Source of the DNA: an uncultured Prevotella sp.
GTDB taxonomy: Bacteria; Bacteroidota; Bacteroidia; Bacteroidales; Bacteroidaceae
Direction of reading: 5' to 3'
Length of the DNA: 16,500 nt
Assembly: GCA_946999045.1 (NCBI GenBank)
Contig: CAMQBR010000042.1
Location: 1 to 16,500, forward strand
Of the stretch, positions 14,945-16,500 are shown piece by piece; position 1 is the first letter of the stretch, and the number at the start of each line of letters is the position of its first letter. The translations under genes were made by a program, and so were the position numbers. The notes under the pieces were generated by a model. It was not told the origin of the DNA, ran no database searches, and worked only from the letters and a program-made list of their open reading frames with translations.

Positions 14945-15556
14945 TTATCTCTCAAATACCGTTCTGTTTAATATAGATCGGCCTAAGGTTACCTCATCGG
15001 TGTATTCAAGTTCATCGCCTACAGAAATACCTTGAGCTATTACCGTAAGTTTTACTTGCGTATGAGCCAATTTTCGTGAGATATAAAAGTTAGTTGTATC
15101 GCCCTCCATGGTAGAGCTTAGAGCTAATATTACCTCGGTAACACCTCCTTTTTCTACTCTTTTCACTAAAGAATCTATTTCCAGCTGGTCTGGGCCGATA
15201 CCATCCATGGGCGATATAATTCCTCCCAAGACATGATACAATCCAGTGTACTGTTGGGTATTTTCAACAGCCATAACGTCTTGAATATTTTCTACCACAC
15301 AGATAGTAGTTGTATCACGATGGGGATTAGAACAAATAGGGCATATATTTTCATCACTAATATTATGACAAACAATGCAATGCTTTACTTCGTGGCGCAT
15401 TGTAGATATGGCATTAGCAAATTGGTCTACCTCATCTGTAGTTTGTCTTAATAGATGCAATGCAAGTCTTAATGCAGTTTTTCGTCCTACACCTGGTAGT
15501 TTAGCCAATTCGCTAATGGCTCTTTCAAGAAAAGCTGATGGATATTGTTGTTCCAT
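14945..15556 (-). CDS. recR: Recombination mediator RecR
   Basis: The 203-aa protein acts with RecO (and RecF) to load RecA on single-stranded DNA gaps. It shows the complete RecR layout: helix-hairpin-helix at about 14-36 (LAKLPGVGRKTALRLALHLL), a four-cysteine zinc finger (Cys60, Cys63, Cys72, Cys75), a Toprim domain from about 84 (ICVVEN, with LSSTMEGDTTNFYI at 146-159), and the C-terminal Walker-like segment GISVGDELEYTDEVTLGRS (176-194). Length matches the family. Its ATG follows the stop of the outer-membrane protein gene with no base between (TAAATG), so it is probably translated by coupling. Confidence 0.97.
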   Translation of the reverse strand: MEQQYPSAFLERAISELAKLPGVGRKTALRLALHLLRQTTDEVDQFANAISTMRHEVKHCIVCHNISDENICPICSNPHRDTTTICVVENIQDVMAVENTQQYTGLYHVLGGIISPMDGIGPDQLEIDSLVKRVEKGGVTEVILALSSTMEGDTTNFYISRKLAHTQVKLTVIAQGISVGDELEYTDEVTLGRSILNRTVFER

Positions 15557-16042
15557 TTATAGGTAAATTCCAAATCCAATCTTAAAACCTATAGTAGAAT
15601 TATCACGATGCGATTTGAGTGATTGGTCGTAATAAATTGCAGGTTCTACAGTAACTGTACGACTCAAAAAGAAGGCATAACCTACTTCTACACCTGGTAA
15701 AACATCATTATAGTTATGAAAAGAATGAACAAATTTACAATTTGCACCTAAAAAAATGCCATTCTGAATGATATAATAACGCCCACCTACACCTGCAGAG
15801 ATATAGTCTGGTACAGCATCATTATCGCTATGTTGATAATTAACATTAGCCAAAAGCATTAAGTTATCTTCAATTAAATAACCTGCATACGCCTGTACAC
15901 CAAGGTTTAATTGGTTAGAACCATTATAGCTAAGATTAAGTCCTGTTAGTGAACTACCCAAATACACCTTATCTTGCTCGAATTGTGCGCTGGCAGTAAG
16001 AGTAATAAGCAATACTGCCAACATGGATAAAAGTTTCTTCAT
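15557..16042 (-). CDS. Small outer-membrane beta-barrel protein
   Basis: The 161-aa precursor has a clean signal peptide (MKKLLSMLAVLLITLTASA, cleavage before or at Gln20). The mature part is about 140 residues of alternating hydrophobic/polar strands rich in Gly, Tyr and Asn, typical of an eight-stranded OmpA/OmpW-like barrel (strands such as LGVQAYAGYLIED, SAGVGGRYYIIQN, VLPGVEVGYAFFL), ending in IGFGIYL. No peptidoglycan-binding domain is present. It heads the minus-strand operon that continues with recR. I found no good -7 box in the bases just upstream. Function is unknown; such proteins are common minor porins or structural proteins in Bacteroidetes. Confidence 0.88.
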   Translation of the reverse strand: MKKLLSMLAVLLITLTASAQFEQDKVYLGSSLTGLNLSYNGSNQLNLGVQAYAGYLIEDNLMLLANVNYQHSDNDAVPDYISAGVGGRYYIIQNGIFLGANCKFVHSFHNYNDVLPGVEVGYAFFLSRTVTVEPAIYYDQSLKSHRDNSTIGFKIGFGIYL

Positions 16043-16258
16043 TTGTATAATTTCGTGTTTGTGAATATATTATTTTTTAGTTTTTTACCCTTAAAGCTAT
16101 TTATGACCAGTTCTATAAAGTGCCATCGTATTACGAAATACGTTTTGTTATCTTTTGGCTTCTTTTTACAGAAAACGGGCTGTGTCTCAACAATTCAAAC
16201 AAGTTTCATTGTATTTGACTTGTACTGCTTTTGGTTCAAAATGTAAGTTTGTTAAGTC

Positions 16259-16274
16259 GTATAGCTCGCTATAC
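16259..16274. repeat. Inverted repeat GTATAGC-TC-GCTATAC
   Basis: Seven-base arms at 16259-16265 and 16268-16274 are exact reverse complements with a 2-nt centre. A pyrimidine-rich tract (TCCCTCTCTTTCTCTT) follows on the + strand. With a 2-nt loop it is more natural as a protein-binding dyad than as an RNA hairpin, though a shorter stem could form. Confidence 0.5.
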
Positions 16275-16326
16275 TCCCTCTCTTTCTCTTATATCTTGAC
16301 CTCAAAAAATAAGCACAAAATCTAAC

Positions 16327-16351
16327 AAAGCTAATTTATAAAATCAGCTTT
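16327..16351. repeat. Hairpin AAAGCT...AGCTTT upstream of the outgoing promoter
   Basis: AAAGCT (16327-16332) pairs with AGCTTT (16346-16351); after one A-C mismatch, ATTT (16334-16337) pairs with AAAT (16341-16344), leaving a 3-nt loop. No T-run follows. It lies about 54 bp upstream of the -33 element at 16405. The rest of 16043-16404 holds no gene I can support; a 6-bp dyad CGTATT/AATACG is at 16127-16142. Confidence 0.4.
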
Positions 16352-16404
16352 ATATAGGTTGATAGCAACACCAATAATAGCTTTTTGCAAAATTACACAA
16401 TAAA

Positions 16405-16435
16405 TTTGACAAGTAAAAAAATATAAGTATCTTTG
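16405..16435 (+). promoter_or_regulatory. Strong consensus Bacteroidetes promoter directed out of the window
   Basis: TTTG (16405-16408), a 19-bp spacer and TATCTTTG (16428-16435) match the TTTG-N19-TAnnTTTG consensus at every defined base, the best in this window. Transcription would start near 16441. The 60 bases after it contain no start codon leading a long frame, so the transcript has a long leader or encodes a stable RNA beyond 16500. Confidence 0.75.
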
Positions 16436-16500
16436 TGTTCAATATTCACGGCTCTTTCATTTAAAAAGTCTTGGTTCTTATTCTAAATATCATTATTTTA

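Noticed and set aside
16043..16246. 67-residue frame on the + strand upstream of the outer-membrane protein gene
   Set aside because: Composition is Phe/Cys-rich and unlike a protein, it contains dyads, and no domain or promoter supports it.
1..16500. CRISPR array, prophage, complete insertion sequence or toxin-antitoxin pair
   Set aside because: No regularly spaced direct repeats, transposase or integrase motifs, or small paired genes were seen on either strand.

Overview
The window is AT-rich chromosomal DNA from a member of the Bacteroidales, most likely Prevotella or a close relative. The evidence is: a short primary sigma factor (about 290 aa) of the Bacteroidetes type; several promoters of the Bacteroidetes form (TTTG, about 19 bp, TAnnTTTG); few Shine-Dalgarno sequences; a TonB-dependent receptor with an N-terminal carboxypeptidase-like domain; a DUF5103/type IX secretion plug-family gene; and a metal-type Kdo-8-phosphate synthase. 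Genus and species are inferred from style, not from a database match.

Layout. (1) 1-2652, + strand: the end of an exported, DUF4836-like protein, then a MacB/LolD-like ABC ATPase and an FtsX-type permease, tightly packed as one operon. (2) 2742-3353, +: an orphan LuxR-type regulator with a degenerate receiver domain. (3) 6565-3517, - strand: operon kdsA - kdsD - secreted phospholipase D/cardiolipin-synthase-like protein, i.e. two steps of Kdo (LPS inner core) synthesis plus a phospholipid enzyme. (4) 6566-6885: divergent promoter region with a perfect 13-bp inverted repeat. (5) 6886-7758, +: rpoD, followed by a clear intrinsic terminator. (6) 7815-8660: about 850 bp without a gene, very AT-rich, with repeated CTCRTAA heptamers. 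(7) 8661-12360, +: a TonB-dependent receptor and a DUF5103 protein (T9SS plug family). (8) 12489-12637, +: tRNA-Thr(CGT) and tRNA-Gly(CCC). (9) 16042-12661, -: operon of small outer-membrane barrel protein - recR - four-helix membrane protein - family 2 glycosyltransferase - GNAT acetyltransferase. (10) 16043-16500: no gene; it ends with a textbook Bacteroidetes promoter pointing out of the window.

The main theme is the cell envelope: Kdo synthesis, phospholipid metabolism, a glycosyltransferase, two outer-membrane barrels, a possible T9SS gate protein and an uncharacterised ABC exporter, interleaved with housekeeping genes (rpoD, recR, tRNAs). I saw no phage, complete insertion sequence, CRISPR array or toxin-antitoxin pair. 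The least explained elements are the ABC module with an atypical ATPase, the pseudo-receiver regulator beside it, the dyad between kdsA and rpoD, and the long gene-free stretch.
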